A DNA stretch of 64,000 nucleotides, taken from assembly GCF_016859285.1 (NCBI RefSeq), contig NC_053402.1, positions 6,963,031 through 7,027,030 of the forward strand, in the 5' to 3' direction. Made by a program: the position numbers and the translations under genes. The notes beneath the pieces were generated by a model. The model did no database searches and had not been told where the DNA came from. It saw nothing but the letters and a program-made list of their open reading frames with translations. The first letter of the stretch is position 1; each line of letters begins with the position of its first letter. Origin of the DNA: Xiphias gladius. Taxonomy: Eukaryota > Chordata > Actinopteri > Istiophoriformes > Xiphiidae. Below are positions 24,544 through 36,422 of the stretch, in pieces.

Positions 24544-26989
24544 AAACACACAGTTGGATGGTGCAAGCATTGCTTCATAAACAATTGCAGCCACACACGC
24601 TCATGCTAGGAAAGAACATGAAAACAGCACTAATGGGAAAAATATGAGAAAGCTCACAGTGAGCACACCCAGAGAGAGGAGGAGAGAACCGGCTGTTGGA
24701 CACCGTTGTCTCCGCCTTGCTGGTACACACCATAAAGCGCTGGGATCAGATAGAAAGTTTGCTGCCTTAGGTCACATTGTTAAGAAAAATCCACTTGAAT
24801 TGCTAGCTTGGATTTTATACATTTGATCTATGGCATATTCGTGTTATTTTAAACAGCTTCCCTCTTGTGGATCCCATTGTTTCACTTTCTATGATTTTAT
24901 CAGTTACTTAACACAATATAATACACACACATTATATTATTATGTCATTGCTATATTTCTAAATTAGCATATTTATGGTGTCTTTTCAGCTATGTATATT
25001 TTATTTCAAAATAAAATGTTGGTATTCAATAATAAAATATTTTTTGGGAATTTTTAAAAATGCAATTCAAAACTAAAAAAGTAACAAGGGCCATATTTTT
25101 GTGACATTTAATGTCCTTTCATTATTTAAAAATTATATGTTTCATTTGCTCATAAATTATTCCAGGACTTTTGTCAGGAGGTTTTCTATATTTTTTGTAA
25201 TTCATGGTGAGTTCATACAGGACTGTTCTGCATTTTCATATGCATTATTATTATTGTTCAGATTAATCAAACAGATAAGGAGTAAAAATCAGTTTAAATT
25301 TTCAAATGTTGAATACTGAAAGAAAATATTCAGGTCAGTTAAAAAAATGTTTAAAACTAATGCTATTATTATCACTCTTAAGGCAAAGAATTTTGAGCAT
25401 TTAATGATAAAGTGTGATGTCTGTGAAATCCAGAAGCGAGAGAACGGCCTTGTGCTGTTAAGGAAAAAGTGTGTCATCTTGTTTATTTTCCTTTGGTTTG
25501 CTGTCTTTTCCAGCCCATAGGGCGCGATGATAACAGAAAAATATTGCGGTGTCCACGTCTCACAGCGGACTGCCCCCTCCAATCCGATGAGGGACCACAA
25601 GGCCCTTACAACAACATTTTTGCTCTGAGGGAGAGGAGCAGAAGTTACAGCCTGTGTGTTAATGATGGCTCACTAGTGATTCCCTCACATATTTGTTCAG
25701 ATTTTGGCTTTGCTTATACATACATGCACAAATCAACTCTGCATCCCGTTTTTTCCCCTCTCTGTCCTGGTGAGGTCTCATCTTCCAGAAGTGATACTGG
25801 CTGTTGCTGCCGACACTCTGGACTTGTGCTACCTTTGATCTGTGATACTTTTGTTTTTTGTATTCCTCAATTTTCCCTCCATAAAATTCTCATTAATTTT
25901 TTTTCATAATGCAAACTCTATCATTGGTCTCTTTGTCTTATCCGTGATGTGTATCCACTAAGACTGAATAATATTTGGACAGGTGTTCTTTCATATACAT
26001 TAACTTGCCGGGGTCTGGTGTGCTTTTTCATTGCAGTCTCATAAAGAGGAAAAAGGCAGCATAGCCTGGCTGGTGTATCCTTAAACTGGTGCTGTATACT
26101 GTAGTCTATATTGTATGTGTAATCCGTAACAATAAAAAACTGTTTAGCACCAATTTTCCTTTACTTTTAAAAACTTATTTTTTCCTGTTTCAGACAACTG
26201 TGGAGGCCACATCTGGAAGACAGATGTAGTCACAGAGCTTGTTCTGTCTTTGACTGTTGCTCTCTCTCCCTCGCATTCGCTGCTTCTCACTCACTCTTTC
26301 CCCGCTCTCTCTTTCTTGCGTCTTTCCCTCCCTCCCCTCTCTTTTTGGGAAACATGAGAGCTGGGTTAATTCTCTCCGTCCCTCACTTTCTCTCTCTCTC
26401 TGTCTCGCTCTCTGTCTCTCCCACCATGGCCAGACCACCCACATTCGGAAAAGCCTAGCTGTTCCTGAAGCAGAGCCACCGGCAGTTTAGAGAGACAGAG
26501 GGAAAGCGAATGAGTGAGGGAAGAGAGATGTAAGGATGGGTTATGACTGACTGTTTGAGCAGAGTATCAATTACATCAATGTTAAAGCCATAACCTGCCA
26601 TTGTGTAAGGAGGAGAGTCTGGGAGAGATGGCTGCTTTATGTACAGCTTTTGTTCCTTTCACCACAGCTATCCATAGTTCCTCTATTTTCAGAAAATACG
26701 TGCCCTTAAGTTTGCCTTTGTTATATAGTGATCATCCATAAATTGGGTAAATTTGTCCATAACTGGATCAAATCTATAAAAATGAAAAGATCTCAAGAAA
26801 AATAACAGTGAAATGCTCTTAAAACAGCAGCCTTTATTTGCTCGGTAAGCAGGAAATAAGTATCTCTCAGTTCACCTCAGACATTCAAACTTTCCCAATT
26901 AGGGTCAATGTCTCCACCTTGTGGATGTTTCTTTAAGTGTTTCCTGAAGTGTTTTGAACCATCTCACCGAGTTTTTTGCACCACAACTT

Positions 26990-27402
26990 TAAAGTTCTAG
27001 TTCACTCTCACAGCTCTCATAGCACTGTTTTATGCACAGAGTGTCGCTGTACCCAGGGAAAAACCTCTCAAAACCCACTGTACACTACCTGCCCAGCATC
27101 AAACAGAAACCAAACAATATTAGTGACTAGCTAGTGAACATAGTGGGGCATTAAGCAGCTAAGGCGTCAGATTTTTCCTTTGGGATTTGCTGAAGACAGA
27201 GCTAACATAGAGTGAATATTGGATTTTACATTCATTAGGTACCCAGAATCACGACTCCAAATAAATGCTAATGTTGCTCCGTGTCTGCTGGATGTGTAAA
27301 TAAGTAACTGGTTGCTAACAAGTTCGCCATATGTCAATCTTAAGTTTACAGCTTGTTTCCGCTGCCCCCAAGTGGCTGAAAGTCAGTTACTGCAGGTTTA
27401 AC
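26990..27402. repeat. interspersed teleost repeat, class unresolved
   Basis: Includes TAGTGACTAGCTAGTGAACA, TAATGTTGCTCCGTGTCTGC, GGTTGCTAACAAGTTCGCCA and CCCCCAAGTGGCTGAAAGTC, and ends in CTGCAGGTTTAA. From memory this text recurs across percomorph genomes. It has no coding capacity and no intact ends that would assign a superfamily. Confidence 0.5.
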
Positions 27403-27791
27403 AACATTCACATTCCCAGACATAATGGATTAGTGTAGTGGAATGGGACTAGTTCATAACTGAGTAAATTGAGCCATCAAGATGAATTACTAAGCTCACT
27501 GCAAAGACAGAGCCAATTATACTGGAGGAAGATATACACCAGCCAAAGGGATTTTTCAAACCTGGCAACCCAAATGTTGTTATTATTAATGGGTTATTAC
27601 TGATCTATGAGTGTGGTAACATTTATAATATAGAAAATAAGTGCTGGATTTTAACGGTCAAGCTTAAATACTATCCTGACAAGTGCTAGCTAGGAAGCCC
27701 ATAGCTCAACAATACACTGATTTGTTGAACACAGTGAAGTGACTTTTAAGTGTAACCTAATGCATAATACATTAATATCTAACTAAATCTC

Positions 27792-30161
27792 TTATTTAGT
27801 TTTCTGAGTTTTTCTTCTCCCCACCTCAGTAGCCACTGATCCCACAGTGGCTCCCACCATACCCCCAAATGGCCCTCCCACAAGCAGGCCGACCAGGGCT
27901 CCAAACAAGGCCTCCCTTCTCACCAGTGTAGGGAGTTGCCTCACCCAGTCTGTCAGCTTCTCCCACAGGCTCCAGAGAAAAGAGGGCGCAGGGGAGGAAG
28001 GGGAGACACTAGTAGGGGGGAAAATGCCATCTATATCCACATTCAGATCACCAATGCTCCTCTCTGCCTCTTCCCGGACTGCTTCCATTTCTTCTTCTGT
28101 AACATTTTCCCCTGGTTGTGAGTCTGTGGGAGACCCCTGGTCGCTCATCTCCTCTGCTCTTCTCTGTCTCACTATCTCTACCTGCCTCTCTCTCACTCTT
28201 TCTTCGGCCTCTTGGTACAGAGGGCAGCTCAAGTGTTGTGTCCCGCTCTCCCATACTACCTGCTCAACCTTCTCCAGCAGCTCATCAACACCTTTCTTCT
28301 CATCTGGCTCTCCACTGTGGGTTTCCAGGGTGTGGTAGCGGTCACCACATCTTTCCACCAGCTCCTGGAGGTCTTTGCGCCAAGTGACAAGGTATTCATC
28401 CAGCTGCTCGTCCTCCTCCAGCTCCTCTGTGTGGGTGAAGAGTACAATGGTGTTTCTGCTGACTGCAGAGGGGCCAAACAGCTTCATCAAGACATCCAGG
28501 GCCTCCACCTCTCCATCAGCTGGCTGGTTCACAGGGACACAGAGCAGGAAAGCATGCGGCCCAGGGCTGGATAAGGTGATGAAGTAGGAGATGTGTTTTC
28601 TCCTTTCCTCTGGGTTGCAGCCTGAGCCGAACCAGGCTGGACTGGAGACTACCACCACCTACAGAGAGACAGCAGAAGCCCCAAATCAAGGTTGAGTAGT
28701 GTTTGTGTTTTTTTGCTTTTGACGTGTTGGTGTAACCAAGTGGGATTTGTGTAGATTATACTGAGAGTAAATTAAATGAGAAGTAATATATAAAATAAGA
28801 TTAAAAAAGTAATCGATGGAGAGCAGGACAATAAATATTTGGGTATGCATAAGCGTTGCATGTGTATCTGTGTGAGTATATATACACATGTATCCATATA
28901 TGCATGCAGATATGCAGTATAAATATGCTTGTGTGGGTAAATCTTTTCTTTCTTTCTCTCTTTTGTATATATACTATTTTTATTAAAGGGAGCATTTTTG
29001 TATTTATTTTTACAGCAAAATAAAATGGGTGTATTGATGTGCATATTATGTGTACCCACAATAGGCCTGTTTGAAAAATTAAATTGGCATTATGTAAAAT
29101 TTTTCAAATTTTGTATTGTTCTGAAATCACTGTAATATAATCACCACTTAAATTAGGCCCTAGAGCTTTTATTTTTTCTCATTTATGTGTCATGATTTCC
29201 TCTACTGAAGTTATAATCCTTAATATTTTCAATATAGCATATCCAATTTTCAATACAATTTATGGCTGACATATATTCTCATGTAGCCATTTAATGTAAT
29301 TACCCTCATTAGGTACCTCTGTATATAGTGTTCTGCGTAGTCAGTGGCGGGGGGTAGACAAAAGCCTGTAAAAGCCGGTGAGGCCCTGATATCTGTCTTT
29401 GTTACCCTTGCCTTACTGGCTTTATATTCCAAAAACTCAGTTTCAATTCAACTTTTAAAAAGATACCTGCTAACTCGAATCACTGCAGGCTTATTTTTTG
29501 TGTGGATTCCTCTCCCACCTGTCTGCCTGCAACCTCTCCTCGGTGTTTGCGGCACTCCTGGGTGATGGCATCATCTGTGCCCTGCTCAGGGTCTGGCAGG
29601 CCCAGGAAGGTGCAGACTGCTGATCTCTTTCCTGCTCCGGTCCGGCCCAGCAGCACCAGCCTCAGCTCTGCTTATCAAGAAGAAAAGGGCCAAGATACAC
29701 AGCAGTGGGAAAAAAAAGATAGTTTTCACGGTACACTGTTCTTTGTTTATTTGTAACACTGAGGGCATAGTGTGTGTACGTTGTCCAGAGAGTACGCAAG
29801 TTTTTCAAATTTATGACAATGACATCACTTGAATTCTTAAATCTTCCATTTTATGCGTGGAAAAATAATAGGCTATCTGTTGTGCATTTTGCGTCCTGTT
29901 TCTACTGTTAGTCAGCCTGTTATGCTATCATGTCATCAGCACGTATAGCCAGAACCGCTTTGAAATCCCCTAGAAGCGGCAGCGCCCTTTGCAGCTGCCG
30001 TCTCTTCTCATCTCTTTACCTCACAGATACCGAAAACACGGAATAGGAAGCCGCACCTACCGACTCTTCTCCTGTTTAGTCCCACATGGATACGGTTTTT
30101 GAAATACGACATTAAAATTTTAATTATCAGGCGTACCTGAGCGCGAAGCAGATGCTGACAT
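27792..30161 (-). CDS. GIMAP/AIG1-type GTPase-like protein with altered G motifs
   Basis: Three coding exons on the minus strand: 30137-30161, 29519-29667 and 27792-28658, all with GT/AG borders and matching phases, giving 346 residues. Residues 9-16 (ELRLVLLG) lead into a G1 loop GRTGAGKRS. In the G3 position VVVVSSPAWF replaces the usual VVDTPG-type text. ISYFITLSSPGPHAFLLCVP and LFTHTEELEEDEQLDEYL are typical of the AIG1 domain, the latter holding the G4-like THTE. A charged linker (about 190-270) is followed by a glycine-zipper hydrophobic tail, GALVGLLVGGPFGGMVGATV, then a basic end, which suggests membrane insertion. GIMAP proteins are guanine-nucleotide-binding scaffolds on organelle membranes, mostly in immune cells. 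The Ser/Thr after the P-loop Lys is Arg and the G3 Asp is Ser, so GTP binding may be weak or absent. The exact GIMAP subtype is not assigned. Confidence 0.85.
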
Positions 30162-30654
30162 TTCTGATTCTGTTCACTGCCGTATTTAGTCTTGAATCAG
30201 GGATGAACACACTTCCTAGTTCCTGCAGGCTGACTCAGCTCTGCCTCGGTACTGGAATGACTTCTCCAGGGGTTATAACACAGATCCATCTGTTGTGGCG
30301 GCTGAGGCGAAAACCGGGGCCCGGGGACCACGTGGGGTCCGATGTAAAATGAGTAAACGGTTTTCTTATCACTTCAGCCCATTAGTATTTTAGTAAACAT
30401 GAAGAGGGCTGAGCTTTATGGTACATTTTCGAGGATTTTTTTTACTTGAAAAACCCTTTCACCTCTTTCTTTCATTTTTTTTTTGTATATTTCACTGCAT
30501 ATAGTCAAGCCTGTTTTATTGTTTGCCCTTTACCTAGCCCTAACACATCTATTTAATGCATTTAAAAACTACAATTACTAAAGTACTCTATAGTAATCCA
30601 TCTATCTGATAAAATAAGAAGGGTCTACATCCATGCTAGCAACCCTGTTACCAC

Positions 30655-31110
30655 AGTAGTGCTCTTGGAGCTAGGTTAAAATCTAACATCAGCATGCTAA
30701 CATGCTCAAAATGGCAATGCTAACACGCTGATGTTAAGCAGCTATATTGTTTATAATGATCAACATGTTAGCATGCTAGCATCTGGTAATTGGCACCAAA
30801 CATAGGGTGCAGCTGAGGCTGATTGGAATGTTATTACAGTTCATCCAGTAGGGAAATATGAATGTCTGTAACAAATTTAATGGCGATCCATCCAAAATGT
30901 CTCAGAACATTTTGCAAAAACACTAAAATGTGAACTTCTTGGTGTCACTGGAGGAAAAGTCAAAGGATCACCAAAGTAAGTGGGCTTTATCATATGGGCA
31001 CCATGAATGTCTGTACAACAAAATTTCATGGTAATCCATCCAGAGTTGTGTTGAAATATTTCAGCCTGGACAAAAGTGGTCCATCATTGCCATCCCTAGA
31101 GCCACACTGC
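30655..31110. repeat. interspersed teleost repeat, class unresolved
   Basis: Begins with inverted and direct copies of GCATGCTAACATGC. It continues with GGTGCAGCTGAGGCTGATTG, AATGTCTGTACAACAAAATTTCATGG-type text (two diverged copies, near 30855 and 31010), ATTTCAGCCTGGAC and ATTGCCATCCCTAGAGCCA. These segments recur in many spiny-rayed fish genomes as I recall. There is no coding frame. Confidence 0.55.
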
Positions 31111-31542
31111 AACTGGGGCTAATAAAATAGCAGAAGCTGCATCATAGCTGAACAGGTCATATTTTAATGTTGCCGTTTTTTTAAATTTGAAGCTCTGACA
31201 GTGAATTGCTTGAACAGCTCTTGATTACAACAAGGTTACACCTAAAGGTGTTTTCTATCACTTTTTGAAATTCTACGGTACAGTCAAAATCTAAATGCTG
31301 TATGCACAGTAAAATATCAAATCTATAAAAACAGCAAGACATGACAGTACTTTTTACATGATAAAAGAAAAAAAAGCAAGTGTTATATATATTACGTTAT
31401 GTTGATGATGAGCAAAAGAGAATGACTTAAATGTTCCTGTACATTTAGGTAAAAAATCCAATAATCAAGACATGTACAGGACACTCAACAGTCATACACA
31501 AACAATCAAATTCACCTTAAACCCACCCAACAGCTAAACAAA

Positions 31543-31607
31543 TACACACCAATCAGCCACAATATTAAAACCAGTTAGCGGTTTTAATGGTGTGGCTGAT
31601 TAGTGTA
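31543..31607. repeat. hairpin repeat in the hmgxb4 3' region
   Basis: The left arm (31543-31572) reads TACACACCAATCAGCCACAA and then TATTAAAACC. The right arm (31580-31607) is its near-perfect reverse complement, with a 7-base loop AGTTAGC. The AATCAGCCACA..ATTAAAACC text recalls ends of a common fish DNA transposon, so this is probably a fold-back remnant. It lies downstream of the hmgxb4 stop codon and may be transcribed in its 3' UTR. Confidence 0.65.
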
Positions 31608-31919
31608 CATACAGGCACACACCCATTCATAAATCAGGACACTGTACAGTAACAGTAAAACTAAGCTGACATGCCAAGAAAGATAAGCGCGTTCAGTAAA
31701 ATGTTTCGTTTAAAAAATATGACGATTACAAAATTAAGAGAATGAGGTTTTTAAAAAAATACACTTTAAAAACAGGTTGACACTAGAAATATCCAAGTTT
31801 TCAGATGCCAAGGAGTGGCTTAAATTAAAGTCCAAGGGTCACTCCTGTAATGGAACCATTCCAGTCAAATCTGCTGACTTTTGATGACAAATCTCTCCAG
31901 ACTGATTATCGTCCTTTAC

Positions 31920-34900
31920 TCAGAGTCCAGGCATGATGTAAGCGATGTTGTCCAATGTATTTGACTATATAAAAAGAAAAAGCTTTGTTAGAATACTGCA
32001 ATAGAGGTTCACAGGATTAAGCCAAGTCTATATCTCCTGAATGCAGTCCACAGAAAAGAAGTCAAAGTGAATAAGTTAGGAAGCTGAAAACGCCTAAAGT
32101 AATTCCTTTCCTTCAACATTTAAACATGTCAATACTATACCAGGACGTTTCGAGGGCATCCGTTTAGCTGTGGTATCTGTGATGTGAGACAGGTCAGTGG
32201 CCCCAGTGCACACAAGATGGAGTCCAAAAGTACCGACAGACTCCCGGACACGGCAACCATCCCCTAACAGAACAAAGCATCAGTCACATGATTCACTTAT
32301 TCCACTGCATAATAATGCAACATTTCAACGTTAAACTTAAAACATTAAAATTTATTAACTACATGTATATTTTATAACTGTAGTAAAAACAAACAAACAA
32401 ACAAAAAACGCATGCATGTGGAAACTTGCCTCTGTTTCTTGTAGTCGATGCCCAATCAGGGACAGGGACTCTCCTAGTAGCTGCAGGTGAGCTGCTGCAT
32501 CGATTGGATCTACATCTGGGACTCGCGCGGGGGACAGGGACATAGTGCCGGTAGCTCTGTCCGGTGACACCATCCCTGTTCCCGTTCCTACAACTTTTAT
32601 GATATAAGACAATTTAAAGAAAACAGTAATGAGATCCAACAGTGAAAGGACAAAATAGATAAGAATACTAAGATGATAAAGTTTTCTTATTAACCTCTTT
32701 AAAACTTTAGAGGGTTAAAAATACCTTTGCTTTTGCTCTCACTGGAGCTCTTGTGTTTGATTGTTGTGGCCTCAGCTTTGTTCTGTTTGTGCTGCAGATA
32801 CTGAGCTTTCTGCCTCCAAACCTGTAACGAAGAACACACAGAAAGCACGTGATGTTTAGTGCACCACCACAACTGCAAGCATACATTGATATTCTATTAA
32901 ATTGGATACATTTCCAAAGCGTTCTCAGATACTGATTACAAATAAGAAAAAAAAACGTACTAGTTTGTCTTTCTCAGGCATCGCCTTCCACACCTCTGCC
33001 AACTTTTTGCTTAGTTCGCCAAAGACTGCATCAGACACACAAACATATTGTTTAAATGTTTTTTTTGGTAATATTTCACTGGATAATATGCCAGTGACTG
33101 TAATTACAAGTGAGTTATACCATATGTCATTATTTACCCACCTAGTCCTGGCTGTTCTGCATTTATGTTCACCCTGTACTCCTTACAAAACACCTGATAT
33201 GCTGTTGTGTTCTTCTTCTTGGGCTAAATGAGGACAAAGAAGAGAAACAAAAATGTAAGAAACAAAACCAAGCACAAGAGCAATACACGGTGAGGCTGAC
33301 AGATGTTGGTCTTTATGTGAGGGTTGTGGATGGATTGTTTATGCCAACGACTCAACAATCACTTGACATTTCTGGCTAATTTTCTCTTCTAATTTTCATC
33401 TCTACTTTGGAACACCAGCTATCGACCCTAAAAGAAATATGACTGAACAGTATCTTACCTTATCTTTATCTTTCTCATGCTTTTCCCGATCTTTCTCCTC
33501 TTTCTTCTTCTTTCTCTCTGTCATTCCATCACTGCCTTGATGGTGGTGTGGAGGGATGGGTGTGCCCATGGCATACATAGGACCAACAGCACTGTGAGTG
33601 ACAGTGGGATGAGAGTGGCTTTGGCCCCTTGATGAGTCTGAAGAAAGTCATACAATGATAAAGCAAAGGTTATGACAAGAGTGAGGGTATGAGGTTTAAG
33701 AAAGCGTAAATGTATATAAAACTGTGAGGGATTTACTGACACATTCAGCCAATAATTAAGTATGATTTTTCATACTTGGTTCAGTCAAGAATAGCCCCTA
33801 TTTTTGGGTACCTTTAAAAAGACAATAACCCAAATGCTGCCACTCAACAGATTTAAAAATAAAACTCTGTTTCATCTGTTGTTATTACTCTTTTCTACTT
33901 CACAATTGAGACATTATTGAATTTATCTTGGCTAAGAAAAAGCATAACAACAGAGTAAAACTTGCAATCCTTAAGCTTCCTACAAGGGACGTGCCGATAT
34001 CAGATTTTCAGGCTACATTTATTGTGGCCAAAAATATCATGGTAAACAATATAATTGCAATATGAATCAAACCGTCCTTAAATACTATTTTTAGAGCTAA
34101 ATTAGTATAATTAATATAGCAAATATACTAAAATTACTTTCCATCCTGTTTGCCCCAGATTTTATCAGGCCTCACACATCCATTCATGTTTTCATACATG
34201 TTCTGATTTCTTTAGGGTGTTAATGTTTAAAATCATTTCAAAAAAAGGAAAATGTTTGTAAACAGTCACAGAATGTAACAGTGACAGACTGTGACACAAT
34301 TATATTTGGCTCTTAGAAGCCACTTGTACTGCCTGCCCTCTGCACTTATACTAACAAATGCAGTCAGTTGAAGCTGACCACGAAAAACCTAAAGTGCACT
34401 ATCTTGAGCAAGGAGTTTCTCTTGTCAATCATATAAAATATTTGCTCTGTTTCTCACTTAACATCGTGTCTCAGCACCAAGGCCATGGTACCTACAGTTA
34501 GACAGACAAAGGGCTCGGTTTGCCGGTCCTGCTGTTTGACCAGTAGAAAGGCGCACCCTTGTGGCAAATTGGAAATGATAATAATAGAAATTGTTGTGTT
34601 TCAAAATCGGTATAGTGGCACACCTCTTTTCCAAGCAAACTCACCTCCATATCCTTTGCTGTGCTTCTTGTCCTTCCCACTTTTATCCTTATCTCTGTCT
34701 TTCTCCTTGTCCTTTTTCTTCTTGCTTTTCTTGCTCTTCTTCTTCTTTTTTGACAGGTGTGTGTATGAATCATCTATAACTAGCTCTCCTGCCTCCAGCT
34801 CGCCCCCAGATGAAGAACTATCGTCTCCCAAGCCACCTCCATAATGACCTGTTTGACAGAGAGAAGAGCAACACAAACCACATATTAATGAACAAAACAA

Positions 34901-36381
34901 ATCATGGAGTTCCACTATCGGTTACTACCAGTGGAAAGAAGAAAGACTCTCTCCCCCTTTAAAATGTTATCATTATGTAACCTTGATATATTTGGATAAC
35001 TGTTAGGTTTATCTTACCTTCCACTTCCACCTCTTTTCCAACTACAGGCAGTGGATCTCGAATCTGCTGGAGCTTCTTCTTGGGTGACTTTGAGAGCTGC
35101 ATCCTGTCTCTATCCTTCTCTTTCTTCACACCTCCTTTGGATGAGTGTGGTGTGAATGGGAAACTCTCTCCTTCCTCTTTCTCTGGCGACATGATGAGCT
35201 TCATCTTCAGTCCGTCGGCCTCGCGTAACGTCAAAGGCTCCTCTTTGGGGGCGCCACCGTGGAACAGAGACGACTTTGAGGAAGAGGAGGAATGTTTCTT
35301 GGAGGAAGATGACGAGGAAGAAAGAGGGCGGGAGTTAGAGAAGGAGTGGCTCCCTTTGCTTCCACCACCACTGCTGCTCTCACGTTTGCGGTCCTTGGAC
35401 GAGTGTGAGGAGAAGGAGGGGTAGGAGGGTTTCTTGTGTAAGTGGGGGTTGGGGTCCGAACCTGTAGCCAGGGGAGAGGTGATGGCCTGCAGGAGGCCCA
35501 TTGCCGTATCTGTTGGATGGGAGGATGATGGGGAAGACAGGGGTGGGGAGCGGTCTGCAGACTTGTGCTTTTTCTTGTGGGGAGGTGGGCCTGAACTATC
35601 GTGGTCTGACACAGGGAAGGGAAAATTTTAAAAAATGCAGTTGGAGTCAATTTTTGTGAATTAAAAGATTATTACAATATATCAACATCTCACCTCTGTA
35701 ATAGTAGTCATCGCTATGTTTTTTCTTCTTTTTGTGTGAGTCCCCTCCCAGCATGAAAAGTTCTGAATCCTGATTGGATATGATACAATTACTTTCTATT
35801 GACCAATTCAGACACATCGTTCAAAATATTAAAATGTCCAATAGCACTGTAATATCTAAAAAGCTCTCTGTGATATTAATCTATGAGATGAAGTTATTGC
35901 AGAGAGAGAACTTACCTTGGGCCGTTTCTTGGAAGACTTTCGGACCTGAGCAGCAATTTCCTCCTCCTCCCTTAGCAGATCCTTGTACGACCTCCTCTTC
36001 TCTCTCTGGCTACGACCAGCTACAAGGCCTCTCTCCCCCTCCATCCCCACATCTAAAATATAAGAAATCTTTGTTGTAATCCTTACCGTCAGTTAAAACT
36101 TGATTCTCTAGGACAAATGCGCCAGTGAGAAATATTTAGCAGCCTATATGATGGGTCTAGTCGTGTCTCTTGACCTGTTCTCCCTTCCTTGTGCAAACTA
36201 GAATTCAAATCAGTGGAGCAAAACCGGCACGTCATGCAGTTTTATCACTGCTTATCATTGTCTTTTTGACTGCACCAAAGGCAATATGTTTGATAAGCCT
36301 GTACAATAGGAACACTGTCAAACTAAATTACAAGCAGGCATTACCCATTCCTCCTTTACTCTTGATCTCCTCAAAAGCCAT
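31920..36381 (-). CDS. hmgxb4: HMG-box containing protein 4 (HMGXB4/HMG2L1)
   Basis: Twelve coding exons: 36345-36381, 35916-36052, 35694-35769, 35018-35605, 34645-34848, 33459-33637, 33142-33223, 32961-33025, 32725-32821, 32430-32593, 32141-32263 and 31920-31964. They join in phase to 598 residues (human about 601). The N-terminal part has [20 protein letters not shown]. The large fourth exon is Ser/Lys-rich and holds [16 protein letters not shown] and [20 protein letters not shown]. The fifth holds [18 protein letters not shown] and a long lysine-rich run. The HMG box (about 408-475) begins [19 protein letters not shown]. The end, [20 protein letters not shown] to [13 protein letters not shown], is the conserved C-terminal module. 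HMGXB4 is a nuclear chromatin protein linked to Wnt modulation and NURF-type remodelling. Intron 10 has a GC donor. Confidence 0.96.
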
Positions 36382-36422
36382 GGTTCCTCCTTTGTCAACA
36401 CGTTCACTTGTCACAGGATGTC

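Larger units (their letters stand above)
6776..27791. other. 21 kb spacer with no supported gene
   Basis: Apart from the repeats listed separately, I see no exon with recognisable protein content. Open frames here are short, run through microsatellites or CT-rich tracts, or lack splice context. Stretches of balanced, non-repetitive composition (about 12.6-14.1 kb and 15.3-16.2 kb) could be conserved regulatory elements, as is common beside developmental transcription factor genes. That is inference from position only. Confidence 0.55.

Noticed and set aside
24286-24596. Cys-Val repeat proteins on the minus strand
   Set aside because: They are translations of a (CA)n microsatellite.
35080-35424. 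Acidic 114-codon plus-strand frame
   Set aside because: It is the complement of the Ser/Lys-rich exon 4 of hmgxb4.
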